This document shows positions 21,979 to 34,132 of a DNA stretch of 64,000 nt, in pieces. Made by a program: the position numbers and the translations under genes. Positions within the stretch are counted from its first letter, which is position 1; every line of letters begins with the position of its first letter. Source of the stretch: Coriolopsis trogii (Eukaryota; Basidiomycota; Agaricomycetes; Polyporales; Polyporaceae); NCBI GenBank assembly GCA_020543525.1, contig JAHYIO010000039.1, positions 1,798,001-1,862,000 on the forward strand, in the 5' to 3' direction. The notes below the pieces were generated by a model, which was not told the origin of the DNA, did no database searches, and saw only the letters and a list, made by a program, of their open reading frames with translations.

Positions 21979-24022
21979 TCAGAATCCAACTCCCTTCTCC
22001 AGCAACAGCTCCCGCCTCGCGCCTTCCAACTCATCCCTTAGGCGACACGCGAACGACCTCGGTGTGTGCCTCTCCTTGTCGTACTTCCTCCCTCGCCCAA
22101 AGTCGATAATGCGGAAGCTCGGGGTGTCGAAAGAACGCTTCTCCGGCGGGAGCGTGAGCGGGCCCGGCTGGCACATTACATTCCGTACGTAAAACGAACC
22201 CTGGAGCATGTAGAGGGAATGCAGGCGCAGGATGAGCGAGAAGCATTCCGTCCTGCAGGCGTCAATGAGCGGTGAGTGCATTGTCGTGCATACAGTCAAC
22301 GGTGGGCACATACCTCTGATCGGCGGTGAACTTCTGCGGCTGGACGGGCTCCCCACACTCCTCCATCAGCAAGATCGGCGACATCCAATCCACCGGGCAC
22401 GGATAGTCCTCGTCACACCGCCTATGATTGCGTTCATCCTTATACTCTACCACCTTCCCGTCCTCGTCCAGAGGCAAATAGTACCCATAGAACTTAGGTA
22501 CGACTGCCCCGACGGGCACCGGAAAGCGACACGGCGGGACGATGTTGAACCCACAGTACTCTTGCTGCATGTGCTTCGGGAGCATGTTGTACACCTCGCC
22601 TTCGTTATGGAGCAGGGTGTGCGCGGTGCAGCGCGAGTACGCGAGCTTCGCCGCGACCGTGCACTGACCCGTCGGGGAGCGCGCAGATAGCGGTGCGGGG
22701 AGCGTGAGCGGCGCGCGGTATACGTATGAGTGGTGACCGGACCCAAACCGGTTCGCCGGGTGCAGGTGCAGCTCTGCGACGTTCTCCGTCTTCTCGCCAG
22801 ATGGAAACTTACCCTCACCCTCACCCTCGCCTCCGCCTTCGGAGCTGCCCTCGGCGAGGTTGTTGCGCTTCAACGCGGGGTAGATGCGCTTGTACCGAAT
22901 GGGCTTCGCTTTGGCGGATGTGTGCGCCGTCACGCGTTCGGGGTCATGCACTAGGAGCGTGTCTGGGAACAGAGCTTCCGGGATGAACTCCTCGAGCTTA
23001 GGGAGATCTTTCGTCGAGAATAGGCCGGGCGCGGCGTTATCCTTGCGGGTGGCAGCATCTGGGTTTGCATATGCAGGGTCGACGTCCATAGCGGCTTCAG
23101 GATCTTCGTTCACACTCTCATCAACATCATCCATGTTTGGCAACACCAGGTCCATAGGAACCTTGGGACGTCCAGGTATAGTGTCTTCGGAGATTGCCAA
23201 CGCAGACTTGCTGAGCGGGTCGTTCCTCCTTGAGACCTGTGACGGGAGGTACTGCTTCCACTCGCCAGGCTTGTCCCACAGCCAGAGTCCGGTACCGTCC
23301 GCTGCAATGCGTGCCTGATTGATGCGGTCGATGACGCGCGCGACAAAGTTGTACGGCTCCTCTTGCCTCCTCAAGCGCCTGATGAAGTGCTCGCACCAGA
23401 CGTAGTGGTACGCTTTCCCGTCCCGGCTAGTCACTGGTTCTGCTGTATCGTTCACAATGAGTCGGCCTTTGCACTCATCCCCGTGTGTTGGCAGGCATCC
23501 CGCGCGCATCATTCTAGCGTGCGTCTTCTTCCGCTCATCGCTGAACTCGTCCCAGCGAATGGTGTAAGTCTTGTCGTCCTCATCGTGCTCTTCCGCACAC
23601 CCGCCGTCGATCGCCCCAAGCGGCGGGTCCGTGTTTGCAGGGTGCTTCTTCGGGAGCTGCAGCACAGGCCAGGGCCTCTTCACACGCGGCCTCACCAGCG
23701 GGATCTCGTCGAATTCCCCGTCATTGTTCCCGTTGCCGGGCTCGTTGAGCTCTCCGAGCTCCGCCATCTGGCTGCGTGAGTAGGCAGTGACCCAGGCGAC
23801 GCCCGGCTCGCGCTCGATGAAACCGAGCTCCCGGAGAGCGTGTGCCCAGACGTGGCCGTTGGGGGTGCGGAAGCCAGCCGGGGCGTGGTCTTGCTCGAGA
23901 AATCTGCCGTTGGGGGCGCGGGTCCACATGCGCGAGATGAACCGTTCGCGGCCTTCCGGGTGACTATAGTCAGGGCCGGGCTCCTCAATTGAGCCATGGA
24001 TGGTACTGTGATCAAATTCCAT
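21979..24022 (-). CDS. Protein kinase-like protein of basidiomycetes
   Basis: Two exons (24022..22314 and 22252..21979) give 660 aa. The first half is a hydrophilic region with acidic, Pro- and Lys-rich linkers (GGGEGEGEGKFPSG). The kinase-like half begins with a glycine-loop-like FGSGHHSYVYRAPL and a Lys in TVAAKLAYS. It continues with a hinge-like ILLMEECGEPV and ends with QGSFYVRNVM in place of the usual HRD loop, then IIDFGRGRKYD as the DFG site. The HRD aspartate is missing from this block, so catalysis is uncertain and it may be a pseudokinase. Many such genes occur in Agaricomycetes without known role. It is divergent from dehydrogenase 1. Confidence 0.75.
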
Positions 24023-24741
24023 AGTGGTTAGTGCGAGCAGAGGGTCGTAACCAGAGGTAGAGGTGTGTGTGGTGGGGGTGTTGAGGAGAGATGCGGTGAA
24101 GAAGCCTGATTTTATACCACGACGAACGCTGCGGCGGCGTGACTTGTGGTGAATCGTGCATGGACGAAAACAGCGGACAATGGTGATTGCATGCCATTGT
24201 TCGCAGTGATGATTGTGGTCCTCGATCGTCGTGGTTGAGAGTGTGACGCGTTGCCCTATGTGTTCCGCGCAATGTCACGTTCACGTGACGGACGTCACAT
24301 ACCCAACTCCTCCCATCTTCCTTGCTCTCCCTCCGACCGTTACTCCTCTGCTAGTGCTCTCTCCTCTTCCGGACGACAACATAAAACGCATGGTCTTGTT
24401 TTGTCTTCGATAGGACTTCGCGCGCCTCATGTTACTTCCCTTCCTACCTACGGTCCGATGGAGTCCCCAAGCCCATGGGAAACGGAAACGGGGCGCTCAG
24501 TGCCTCATGGCAAAATTGTATCGGAATAGGGTAAGTCATTCGCTGATGTGTAATCGCCAACGCTCCTGAGTCCTATCAGCAGGTCCTGACCTCGGTGAAC
24601 ATGTGAACAGAAGCAATTCCCTCTTAGTCTCCACTCTCTCCAAGCGAGGCGCGCAGACTTCGCTATGCCTCACATGCATATATATAAGTCGGAGAAGTGA
24701 AGGGTGTATGGACACCCTTTTTCTCCGCTCAGCTACTAGTG
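24023..24741. other. Divergent promoter region
   Basis: A 719-nt spacer separates the kinase-like gene (-) and dehydrogenase 1 (+). Palindromic ACGTGA/TCACGT-type sites lie near 24276-24295. Confidence 0.4.
24681..24687 (+). promoter_or_regulatory. TATA box of dehydrogenase 1
   Basis: TATATAA lies 55 nt upstream of the ATG at 24742. Confidence 0.6.
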
Positions 24742-26493
24742 ATGAAGGCTATTCGGTACTACGGACCTGGAGACGTTCGCCTCGATGACATCCCCGAGCC
24801 GCATGTAGGCGACAAGCAAGTCAAGATAAAGGTATGCTGTCTCATGATCAGCCTGAGTAACGTAGCGCAATATCTCTACTCACACTGATCCTCAGGTAGC
24901 CTGGTGAGTTCTTCGTGGATATCCTAGACGATATTGGGAGATGGAGACTATGCATTTATAGGAACGGAAGTACGCAATAGTGACTGTGTTGGATCGCATC
25001 CCTGTTCTACGGCTGACAACTTGAGGGCAGTATGCGGCTCGGATCTGCATGCCTATCATGCCCTCCTCCCCAGCTCACCGACACTGAACGAGCCCCATGT
25101 CGTCACAAACGAGACATTGCCCGTAGTCATGGGGCACGAGTTAGTCGCTGACTGTATCGTACTCATTGATGTTAGACTCACCCCTGTTTTCCAGGTTCTC
25201 TGGTACAATTGTTGAACTTGGACCAGGCGTTGACAGGCACAAGTTCCATGTCGGTCAGAATGTCGTTGTGTGAGCATCCCGGATGCCCATGCATAGGCGT
25301 CTTCTAATGGGCCACACTCACTAGGGAGCCACTGCTGTCTTGCGGGAAGCATACGTGTCCGTTCTGTGTCGCGGGAACACGCAATCTCTGCGACCATACT
25401 ACTTTCATCGTAAGTCCCCTTCCTTTCCCCCCTGTTCAAGTCAGAGCCTCAATCTCATTTTCAGGGTATAGGCGGCGGGGGTGGCGGGCTGTCCGAATAC
25501 ACTTGTGTAGACCAAAGCCTCGTATATGCTCTACCACCCAACGTTCCCTGTATGTGTTGCATCACAAACTACGTCCCTGTCTTCATCACGTTGATCGTCC
25601 ATCGAGCAGTGGACGTCGGCGCGCTGATGGAACCTCTCGCTGTTGCCTGGCATGCTGTGAAGAGATCAAACCTGAAATCTGGAGATACTGTTCTTGTCCT
25701 GGGTGCCGGTCCCGTAAGTCCCGCATGCTAGCACATTGACCGCAACCTCGACTCTCACTACTTCGATGCAGATCGGCCTACTAGTGCTCAGAGTCGCAAG
25801 GTATACATCTGTGCTCTGTCCGGCTCCACACGACATCTCTGCTCAACAACTCCTAACAGGGTATTCGGCGCGCGTTGGATTGCAGTCTCAGAACCCGCCT
25901 TGGGGAGACGCGAGCTCGCGAAGGACCACGGTGCCGACATTGTATTTGACCCGACCGCGACACACGCGAACGTACCGGCAACGATCCGCCAGGCAACGGG
26001 CGACCGCGGGGCTGACGTCGTCTTCGACTGTGCAGGAGTGCAGATCACGCTTGACACGGCTTTCGCTGCTGTTCGACCTCGAGGGACCGTGGTGAACGTT
26101 GCGGTGTGGGACTACAAGCCAGTGCTTAACATCGACGCTGTCACATACCGCGAGATTGTTTTCACAGGCGGGTACCCCTTCGTACGTGCTTGTAAGTTGG
26201 TCTTCATGAGACGGGTTCCACAGGTGTGTTGGCCTACGATCGCGTACATGACGAGATGCTCCGCGCGGTGGCCGAGGGGAAGTTCCAGGGGTTGGAGAAC
26301 CTCATTACGCGTAAAATATCTTTGGAGAACTTCGTCGAGGACGGACTGAAGGCGCTCTCACACAACAAGGACATACATGGTACGTGCTAGCCTTGTAATG
26401 CAAGTTCAATGTCGTGGCTGACCGACCACTTGATTCCTTCCAGTGAAGATCCTTGTTCGCGCCGGGCCTGGAAAAGATTTGAGTCGCTTATGA
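24742..26493 (+). CDS. Zinc-dependent alcohol/(R,R)-butanediol dehydrogenase 1
   Basis: A medium-chain dehydrogenase of the butanediol/sorbitol dehydrogenase group, oxidising secondary alcohols with NAD. Twelve exons: 24742..24831, 24896..24903, 24962..24969, 25031..25139, 25195..25269, 25325..25409, 25465..25549, 25610..25713, 25772..25800, 25860..26167, 26224..26379, 26444..26493 (368 aa). Catalytic zinc ligands are Cys37 (GICGSD), His in VMGHEF and Glu in VEPL. Four structural-zinc Cys lie in SCGKHTCPFCVAGTRNLC. The nucleotide fold is LVLGAGPIGLL. Exons 2 and 3 are 8 nt each and together encode VAWNG(I). Intron 10 is read with a GC donor because the junction then matches dehydrogenase 2 exactly; a GTAAGT at 26192 would add 8 residues instead. 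Confidence 0.88.
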
Positions 26494-27083
26494 TGGACGG
26501 CCAAAGGAGGATAGAGGAGCATATAGGCGTGTACGAGTACGACTGCCACACGAATATGCATGTTCAACGTCGACCAGTCGCTTATTGGAGCTTAAGCGCT
26601 TTGGTCTCGACCTGGGCGACCTGGTCTAGCCTGAGTAGTCCTGGGCATGACCGCATGATGTTACCTCGGCCTCTTGAAAACTGGGTCTCGATAAACCGAC
26701 CACTCGTTTGATTTTACCGTCTTCGTTGCTTGGCCGCCTCGACCTTCCGAAAAAGATCAGATGAGCGCTGCCGCGTTGGACCGAGCTGTGTCTGGGTCAA
26801 GGTCCGACATCCACCCAGTTCAACGCCACTCCCCCATATACATATCTATTCTAGAATAGTGCAGGGCTACCTGCTCATATAAAGCTTGGCAGTCATCGCG
26901 CCCCAACACCACGCTACACACATCCACTCCCCACACTGTCATACTGCAACACCCTTCTCGTAAGTACCCACCCTATCTACCGAGTGATCAGTCGGGACTT
27001 ACTAAAGCTTAGCACGACATATTCTATCCACGGAGTGAGTGCAATTCGGCTTCTCATGTTCGCCAACGAGCTGATCATGTACT

Positions 27084-27353
27084 ATGTCGCTGCCCTCAAC
27101 GCCGACAGAGATGCTCAATCTCATCCGACTCGCACTTCCGAAACTGTCTACCCCCAACCTCATGCTCGAAGGGATGGTATGGGCAGCACCAGCGGCTGCA
27201 GCACCGGTGTCTGTCTTTGCAGACCCGCTGCCAATGCCTTCTCAACGTTACGCTGTCGAGACCACCACCACACCTCGTACTCAGACCCATTCGGAGACTC
27301 CCTCATCCCCTCGCCGGAGTCTGTCCTTGAGACGGTGGAGAACGCGTCTTTGA
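27084..27353 (+). CDS. Possible small protein (89 aa)
   Basis: A single open frame starts at the ATG at 27084. It begins with an amphipathic helix-like stretch (LNLIRLALPKLSTPN), then an Ala/Pro-rich centre and an Arg/Ser-rich tail. Upstream, ATATAAAG at about 26877 and a GTAAGT at about 26961 suggest a transcribed leader with an intron. No family is recognised, and an overlapping frame (26984..27358) is also open, so the frame choice is uncertain. Confidence 0.3.
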   Translation: MSLPSTPTEMLNLIRLALPKLSTPNLMLEGMVWAAPAAAAPVSVFADPLPMPSQRYAVETTTTPRTQTHSETPSSPRRSLSLRRWRTRL

Positions 27354-27541
27354 ATTGATGAGTTTGAACGACACGAATGTGCGCTCGTCTTCGCTCTTGG
27401 GTCTTCAACTTTAGAGATACTGACCGTGTGCTTGCAGTCGGACATTGCGTCTCAAGCCATATGCGATACCCTTGCCGCATCCTCGAGTAGAGGCGGTTGC
27501 GTACATTGCCAATACCACTTGTACTACTAGCCATGTTGATA

Positions 27542-29565
27542 TCACTTGCCGACTATATCTGCCAGCTGTGTCTTCGGAATCGCCTCCGGGAACGCAAGTT
27601 GCTTCAGCCGATTGTGCGTCGCCTGCTCGTACGAGAACGCGAACTTGATCAAGTCGAACTCGCTGAACGCCGTCCCGACGAACGCGATCCCGAAGGGCTG
27701 GTTCGGACCACCGGAGCGCGTCGGCCGTGCGGGCGCGAGCGTCGTGTTGGGCGGTAGGAAACCGAGAGGCACTACACGACGTTGTGTTCACCCCGGACGC
27801 GATGCCTCGGGGTGGGCATACTACTCACCTGTCACGATAGGGTACCCGACGATGGCTGCAGGGCCTGAAGCCACGTTGCTAGGCATCAAGAGTGCGTCGA
27901 CGCCGAAGGTCTTCAGCGCTGCGTCGATGCCTCGCGCCCCTCCCAAGTCCTTGTCGAACTGGATGGCCGCAAAGTATGTCGCGTCCATTGTCGTGTTCTC
28001 AGACTCGATGAACCTGTTCACTCGGAAGGACCAGGTCAGGAAGTGTTTTCACTGAAAGCGTGCTACTTACTCTGACTGATCTGTCCAGAATGGCTGGACG
28101 AGCTCTTCGTCGGCATGAGCAGTGTTGAATGCAATGAGGTCGGCCAGTGTCTTCACGCCTGTAGGAACCTCGAGTAGCCCAGCGATGTACTTTGCAACCT
28201 CAACCTGTGCGTGTCCTGGTCAGTTTCTAGTTTCTGGCTGCACGTGAACCATCCCGCATTCGGGCTTTAAGCTCACTTTGAAGTCCGTATCCAGCACGAT
28301 CGTCTCGTTGTTCGACGCCTCCAGCTCGTCAAAGTCCGGAAGGTCCGCCGGGTCCACGATCGTCGCCCCCAAACTCCGGATCGTCTCGAGCGACGCGTTG
28401 AAAGCGCTCACGATGTTGGCGTTCGTCCGCGCGAAGAGCCGCCGCGGCACCCCGAGTCGCACCCCGCGCAATCCGTCCGCCTGGAGGGCCTTGGTGAAGT
28501 CCGGGACGCGCGCGGGCTGCGCGAGCGTGAAGTTGTCCCGCGGGTCCCGCCCCGCGATCGCAGAAAGGATGATGGCGGCGTCCGCGACGGAGCGCGTCAT
28601 AGGCCCAACGGTATCCTGGTGCGACGAGATGGGTATCACTGTCCGCGCACAATAAGATTCGCGTACCACCTCCAGACCAGCTCAACGACACTCACCCCCT
28701 GCGCGCGAGGTCAGCCCCACGGTCGGCTTGATCCCCACCAGGTTGTTGTTGTTGCTCGGAGAGATGATCGACCCGTCCGTCTCGCTCCCCAGCGCCCCAG
28801 CAGCCAGGCCGATCGCGCTCGCAATCCCGCTCCCGGAGCTCGACCCAGACGGGTCCCCGAGCGGGACATACGGGCTTGTCGCCTGCCCTCCGCGGCCGGA
28901 GAATCCGGACGGGACGTTCCCTCGGAAGTGCGCCCACTCGGAGAGGTTCGCCTTTCCGAGGATGATCGCTCCCGCTTTCCGGAGCTGGGACACGACGTGC
29001 GCGTCTCGCGGCGGGATCGAGCCGAGGAGCGCGAACGAACCCGCGGTGGTGTTCATACCTCCAGATGGTGCGGGTATGAGTGGCTCATGAGCGAACATGG
29101 CGGTGGTTCGCTGTGCTCACCCTCGCTAGCCACAGTTGCGATATTGTCCTTCACGATGATCGGGATGCCGTGAAGAGGGCCTCGCGCGCCAAATATCCGC
29201 CTTTCAAAGTCGAGCGCAGCCGCTTGTTTCAGCGCGCTCGGGTTGGTCTCGATGACCGCGCGGAGGGTCGGACCTTGCAGGTTTACCTCCTCGATTCGTG
29301 CGAAGTATGCCTAAGACACGGATCAGACAGCTCCTTCGATGCTAGGACGAGTTCACCGAACCTTGACGAGATCGACACTGCTGAAATGCCCCTTTTCCAG
29401 CCCTTCATGCAACTCGGCTATCGACGCCTCGTACAAGTCTGGAAAGGCTACCTTTGGTTTCGCTGCCAAAGAGCCATGCGGGCCGAAATTGATGCAAAGC
29501 AGCGCGAGGATCAGAATGACAAGCGAAGACAGGTTGAGCCTGCCAGACAGTCGACGCGACATCAT
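27542..29565 (-). CDS. Amidase 2 (amidase-signature family, secreted)
   Basis: Seven exons (29565..29362, 29310..29121, 29058..28696, 28638..28277, 28204..28071, 28013..27829, 27771..27542) give 555 aa. Exons 2-7 have exactly the lengths of amidase 1. The N-terminus is a signal peptide or anchor (LSSLVILILALLCINFG). Triad blocks are VKDNIAT (Lys), GSSSGSG (cis-Ser) and ETDGSIISPS (nucleophile region). It lies tail-to-head with amidase 3, 585 nt apart on the same strand, but is closer to amidase 1 in exon lengths and in its GT donor at intron 2. Substrate unknown; an external amide hydrolase is inferred. Confidence 0.9.
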
Positions 29566-30150
29566 CTTAGAGGAGATGGACAGCAGTACACCTACGCCTA
29601 CGGCGTTGCAGAAAGCTTTCGCTTTATGCTGTGGGGAAGACGGTCTTATCGCTGCGCAACGATGCCGTACGTGCTTGAGAACGATGGACGGAGCACCGCA
29701 CTCGCCAATACGATCACTAACGATGCGAGGCTTCGAATCGAATCAGTAGAGGCTTCCCAAGGACGTTTCGTTCTCAGGAAGTCATGTGAGAGTGGCTTGG
29801 TGGCTTGAGAGACGGCCCTCCTTCGGGGTCCGTCTTTCGTTGATAGGTGCTATATATGATATCGGAGGCAGCGTGTGCTATTAGCCTCAGACACGCGTGG
29901 CGCAATCACGCAAAAAGGGAAGTGACTTGGGGACTCGACCTGGGTCGTGGGTCATACTGGTCAGAGATTTTATAACAGGACAGCAATGACGCAGAACGCA
30001 CACCTGTCAACCACTACATGAAAACAGCATGTTAAGATACATTGAGCGACGGTTTGATAACGCAAGCGATGCCCCCTTGGTTGCCATAGACCACCTAGTT
30101 CCACAACGATCCTACCTATCAGTTGAGGCTTTCTACGCGCTAACTTGACG
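29566..30150. other. Spacer between amidases 2 and 3
   Basis: It should hold the amidase 2 promoter and the amidase 3 3' UTR. A TATATA run lies near 29850 but is far from the start codon. Confidence 0.4.
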
Positions 30151-32162
30151 TCACTTCCGCCCAAGGATATCCACGAGTTGGGTCTTTGGGATGGCATCTG
30201 AATAAGCCAGTACCTGCAACCGTGTGTGCGTAGCTTGTTCGTATGCGTATGCGTACTTGATCAAGTCGTACTCGCTAAATGCAGTCCCGGAGAACGCAAT
30301 CCCAAATGGCATGTTCGGTCCACGCTCTCGAGTCGGTTTAGCAGGAGCGAGCTCGGTATCCGGTGGCAGGAACCCCAACGGCACTATGTACAGTCATGAG
30401 CCCAACGGATGATACGAAGACGAAGGACAACGGACCCGTAACAAGAGGATAACCGGCAATCGCTGAGACTTGGGAGGCCACGTTGGTGGGCAATATGAGT
30501 GCGTCGAGATTGTACAACTCTAGCGTCGCGTCGATACCCCGAGTGGCCCCGAGGTCATGGTTGTATGCTACCGCATCGTAATACGCCTGGTCCATCGTAG
30601 AATTCAAGGCCTCGATCATTCTGTAGAAGACGTCAGAAACACACCTGGCAAATGTTGCCAAGCAAGAGCAGAGAAGGGGGCGCACATAGACTGATCGGTC
30701 CAATACGGCTCAACGAGCTCCTTGTCCGCATGCACCAAATTGAAGGTGACGATGTCAAACAAATCCTTCACTCCCGTGGGCACATCCAGCAGGTCCGCGA
30801 TGTATTTCTTGATCTCATACTGTCGGGCCTGGGGCATCAGTGCCTATGACCTATTTGCAAAGGCGTCCTCCCTACCTTGAGGTCGGCCCTCCCGGCGAGA
30901 ACCTCACTGTCATGTACCTCCATGAGCTCATCAAAGGCCGGGTAGTCAGCTGGGTCAACGATGGTGGCACCTAATCGTCGGAAAGTATCGAGAGACGCAT
31001 TGAACGCTTGCACCATGGCGCTGTCCGCACGCTCAACCAGCTTCCGGGGAACGCCGAGACGAACGCCACGGAGTCCGTCTGCCTGCAAGGCCTCGGTGTA
31101 GTTTGGCAGATTGCGAGGCTGAGCAAGCGTGTAGTTGTCGCGCGCATCGGGTCCAGCCATGGCTGAAAGGATGGCTACTGCATCAGCCACCGACCGCGCT
31201 AGAGGGCCTACAGTGTCCTGGTGCGACGTAATCGGAATCACTGTCCGCGTCCCGCATATACAGGGTCAGTGCGGAGCATGGCGAGGTTCGAGCGGTATGC
31301 ATACACACCTCCGGCTCGCGATGTCAAACCGACAGTAGGTTTGATGCCTACCAGGTTGTTGTAGCTGCTGGGGCAGACGATAGACCCGTCCGTCTCCGTA
31401 CCGAGCGCAGCCGCAGCGAGCCCTATCGCACTTGATATACCGCTTCCCGAGCTCGAACCGCACGTCTCCCCAAGAGGCAAGTATGGATTGGTGGGTTGGC
31501 CGCCTCTTGCGGACCAGCCGGAAGGCACCGTATCACCGCGAGCATGCGACCATTCAGCTAGGTTGGTCTTTCCGAGAATGATGGCGCCTGCATCGCGCAG
31601 TCGTTTCACAACATGTGCGTCTCGTGGAGGGATTGACCCTAGCAGAGCATAAGACCCCGCGGTTGTGTTCATGCCTGTGACAGTATACAAGATTAGTATA
31701 TGGCTGTGTGGGCGATGAGCCAGCTTGCCTTGACTGGCGTCGGTTGCGATGTTGTCCTTGACAAGAATAGGTATCCCATGTAACGGGCCGCGCGTCCCTC
31801 CTCGGTGCCTCTCTGCATCGAGTCTGAGAGCTTCTGTGGTCGCAGTGGGATTGATCTCGATCACGGCGCGCAATGCGGGTCCCTTGAGGTTGACCTCCTC
31901 AATCCTCTCTAGGTAGGCCTGTGAAAACGATCGGTCGTTCAGAACAGCGACTATCAAGACATCGATTACGCACCTGTACGAGGTCTACACTGCTAAAACG
32001 CTGCCTCTGCAGCCCGTCTTGCAATTCTGCAATTGACACCTCATACAAATCGGGCAGGGGGACCTGAGGTGCGAGTACTTCCTGTTGGAGAGAGCGACCT
32101 AATACTCTCGCGTGCGACACGCCTAGGAGTAAGAAGAGTTGGAGTGCCAGCAGCAAGCCCAT
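30151..32162 (-). CDS. Amidase 3 (amidase-signature family, secreted)
   Basis: Seven exons (32162..31974, 31918..31729, 31674..31309, 31240..30876, 30819..30686, 30620..30436, 30383..30151) give 553 aa. The start opens a clean signal peptide (GLLLALQLFLLLGVSHA). Triad blocks are VKDNIAT, GSSSGSG and ETDGSIVCPS. Exons 3, 4 and 7 are each one codon longer than in amidases 1 and 2 and equal to amidase 4. Intron 2 starts with GC (CAAG then GCAAGC), also shared with amidase 4, so 3 and 4 are sister copies although they lie 16 kb apart on opposite strands. A TATAAT box sits about 53 nt upstream of the ATG. Confidence 0.9.
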
Positions 32163-32213
32163 GATCTCGAGCAGCCAAGGAACCGTAGCCTAGCAGTAGT
32201 CTCCCGTAGACGG

Positions 32214-32219
32214 ATTATA
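32214..32219 (-). promoter_or_regulatory. TATA-like box of amidase 3
   Basis: On the minus strand TATAAT lies 52-57 nt upstream of the ATG at 32162. The rest of the 570-nt spacer (32163-32735) shows no gene. Confidence 0.5.
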
Positions 32220-32735
32220 TGAGGAGGTTCTCAACGGGCGCGATCGACGATCCAGGGCGTAGCAGTACCGCCTGCTTTTGACTCGAAGTCGGGAAGCCTT
32301 GCTCATGCTGCGGACGCGTTAGTAGCGCTCATGAGGATGCTTATGTGAGCCATCATTCTCCCAGCGCGCGAATCTGCAGTATGTGCGACCCATCATATGC
32401 ATGAGTCGCGATGGAGACAGGTGTTGACTTAGCGCTCCTAATCCACCCAACTGCTGGTGGACGGACGGGGACACCCACCGTGGTACAAGCCGACCCCAGG
32501 CTCCGGTACTCAGTATCCCGGATCAGTGCCAGTCACTCTTTCTCGCTGGATAATTGTTTGGGAAATTTCTGTGTGATATTGCACGGATGAAATCAATAGG
32601 ATGCCAGAACTTGAACTTCAAGACCGCATGGCCGCAGCCTGAGCCTAGTAGCAATCAGCTACTAGTACAATCCATGGATCCGGAGAGGCAAAGTTGGAGT
32701 CGGAACATCATCGTTGTACATGTACCACAATCCAT

Positions 32736-34132
32736 TCAGATGTTCGTCAGTACAGGCCATCCCTGATACGAGAAGAAAGTCAGTACCACTGGCAGTAGGC
32801 TGTCAGCCGCTCTCCGCCATTGTGAGACTCACCGAACTCCAGTCGATGGCGTTCAAGCCCAAGGCAGAGTACGTGTCGCTATACGGCTGCGGGCTGTTGA
32901 CGGGGACATAGTGGTATACGAAGATGTCCTTCTTGCTCTTAGAGTCGGTGAAGATCGCCTGCCCGCCCGGAGCGTAGATGTTGCCGTGAGAGGCGAGGAC
33001 GAGCGTCCCACCAGTCTGACGCAAATCTCTACCGTTCTTGTCGACGAAAGGCCCATGCGCAGACGTCGACCGACCGACGAAGACCTTCATCACAGACACG
33101 ATGTAGTCTAACGCGCACGTTCTTGTGAAGATGAATAACGCACCTTGTATTCGTTTCCTGCCGGAGGAAGAGCAGATGCGTCGAAGCCACAGCAAAGGCC
33201 TAGAACACTGTCAATACTTGTTGACGGAACGTAGCATGCTGTCACGACGCACCACTGCTGAAGAACAAGTAGTAGTAGCTTCCGTGCTTCCACATGAAGG
33301 CGCCCTCTTCCGGTTGCGGGTTGGTCGAGTTGAAGGACACCTGAACAGGAGAACCAGATGTCGTTTGGAAGTTGCTGTTCAGTTTCACCTGGAATATGTC
33401 GGCCTACAAGGATGTGAGTTCGGTTCAGGTCCAGACGCGGCTCTTTTGCAAGGCGCTCACCCAGAAAGAGCCTATGGCCAGGTTGAGTCAAATCTCCGAG
33501 CATCATCAAGCAATGCGCTTACCGAAGGTCAGAACGGGTGCGCCGCTTTCGTCCATGACGAGGTTGGGATCGATGGCGTTGTAGTTGTCGCCGGTCGATG
33601 AGCGGAAGACCTGCCCATGATCGGTCCAAGTACCGGGATCCATAGAGGAAGAGGTGGCAAGGCCGATGCCGGAGTTCTGCGAGCCGAAGGTGGACACCGA
33701 GTAATATGCGTAATAAACGCCATTGTGATAGGAGACATCGGGAGCCCAGATATCGTCTCGTCCAGCTGCGGTGATCGAAGGTCAGACTCTGAATGTCATC
33801 ACTTCAAATGCACGAACGTAGGTTGATGGAGGAGTCGCTCGGAAGGATTGACCCCACGGAGGTCCATGGCCTGTCCGTAAATATAAGTCAGTGCAAAGCG
33901 TAATCGTCAAGGCATCAAGAGGAAAACTATACCCCGCGAGGTTTGTTGCAGTGAGAATACCGCCTTTGTTATGGGTAGTGAAGAGGAAGTACTTCCCATC
34001 GCTGGCCCGTTGCACAAGGCTCGGATCGTGAACAAAGGGCGAGCTACCACTCAGCTTGAGCGGGTCCGGGAATGCTGCGAACGAGCACGCGCAAAGCGCG
34101 AACAGAGCGAAGAGTGAGCATACGAGACTCAT
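32736..34132 (-). CDS. Glycoside hydrolase family 43, arabinanase-like, secreted
   Basis: Eight exons (34132..33933, 33870..33818, 33765..33523, 33471..33461, 33403..33253, 33199..33144, 33084..32833, 32762..32736) give 330 aa. A signal peptide ([13 protein letters not shown]) precedes a five-bladed propeller-type sequence. The GH43 acidic triad fits Asp in PFVHDPSLV (base), Asp in [10 protein letters not shown] and Glu in PEEGAFMWK (acid). Segments IWAPDVS and [11 protein letters not shown] are typical of endo-1,5-alpha-arabinanases, so side chains of pectin are the likely substrate. Exon 4 is only 11 nt (encoding GSFW with flanking bases). An ATATAAGG box lies about 50 nt upstream. The gap 34133-34622 beyond it holds only the promoter. 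Confidence 0.88.
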
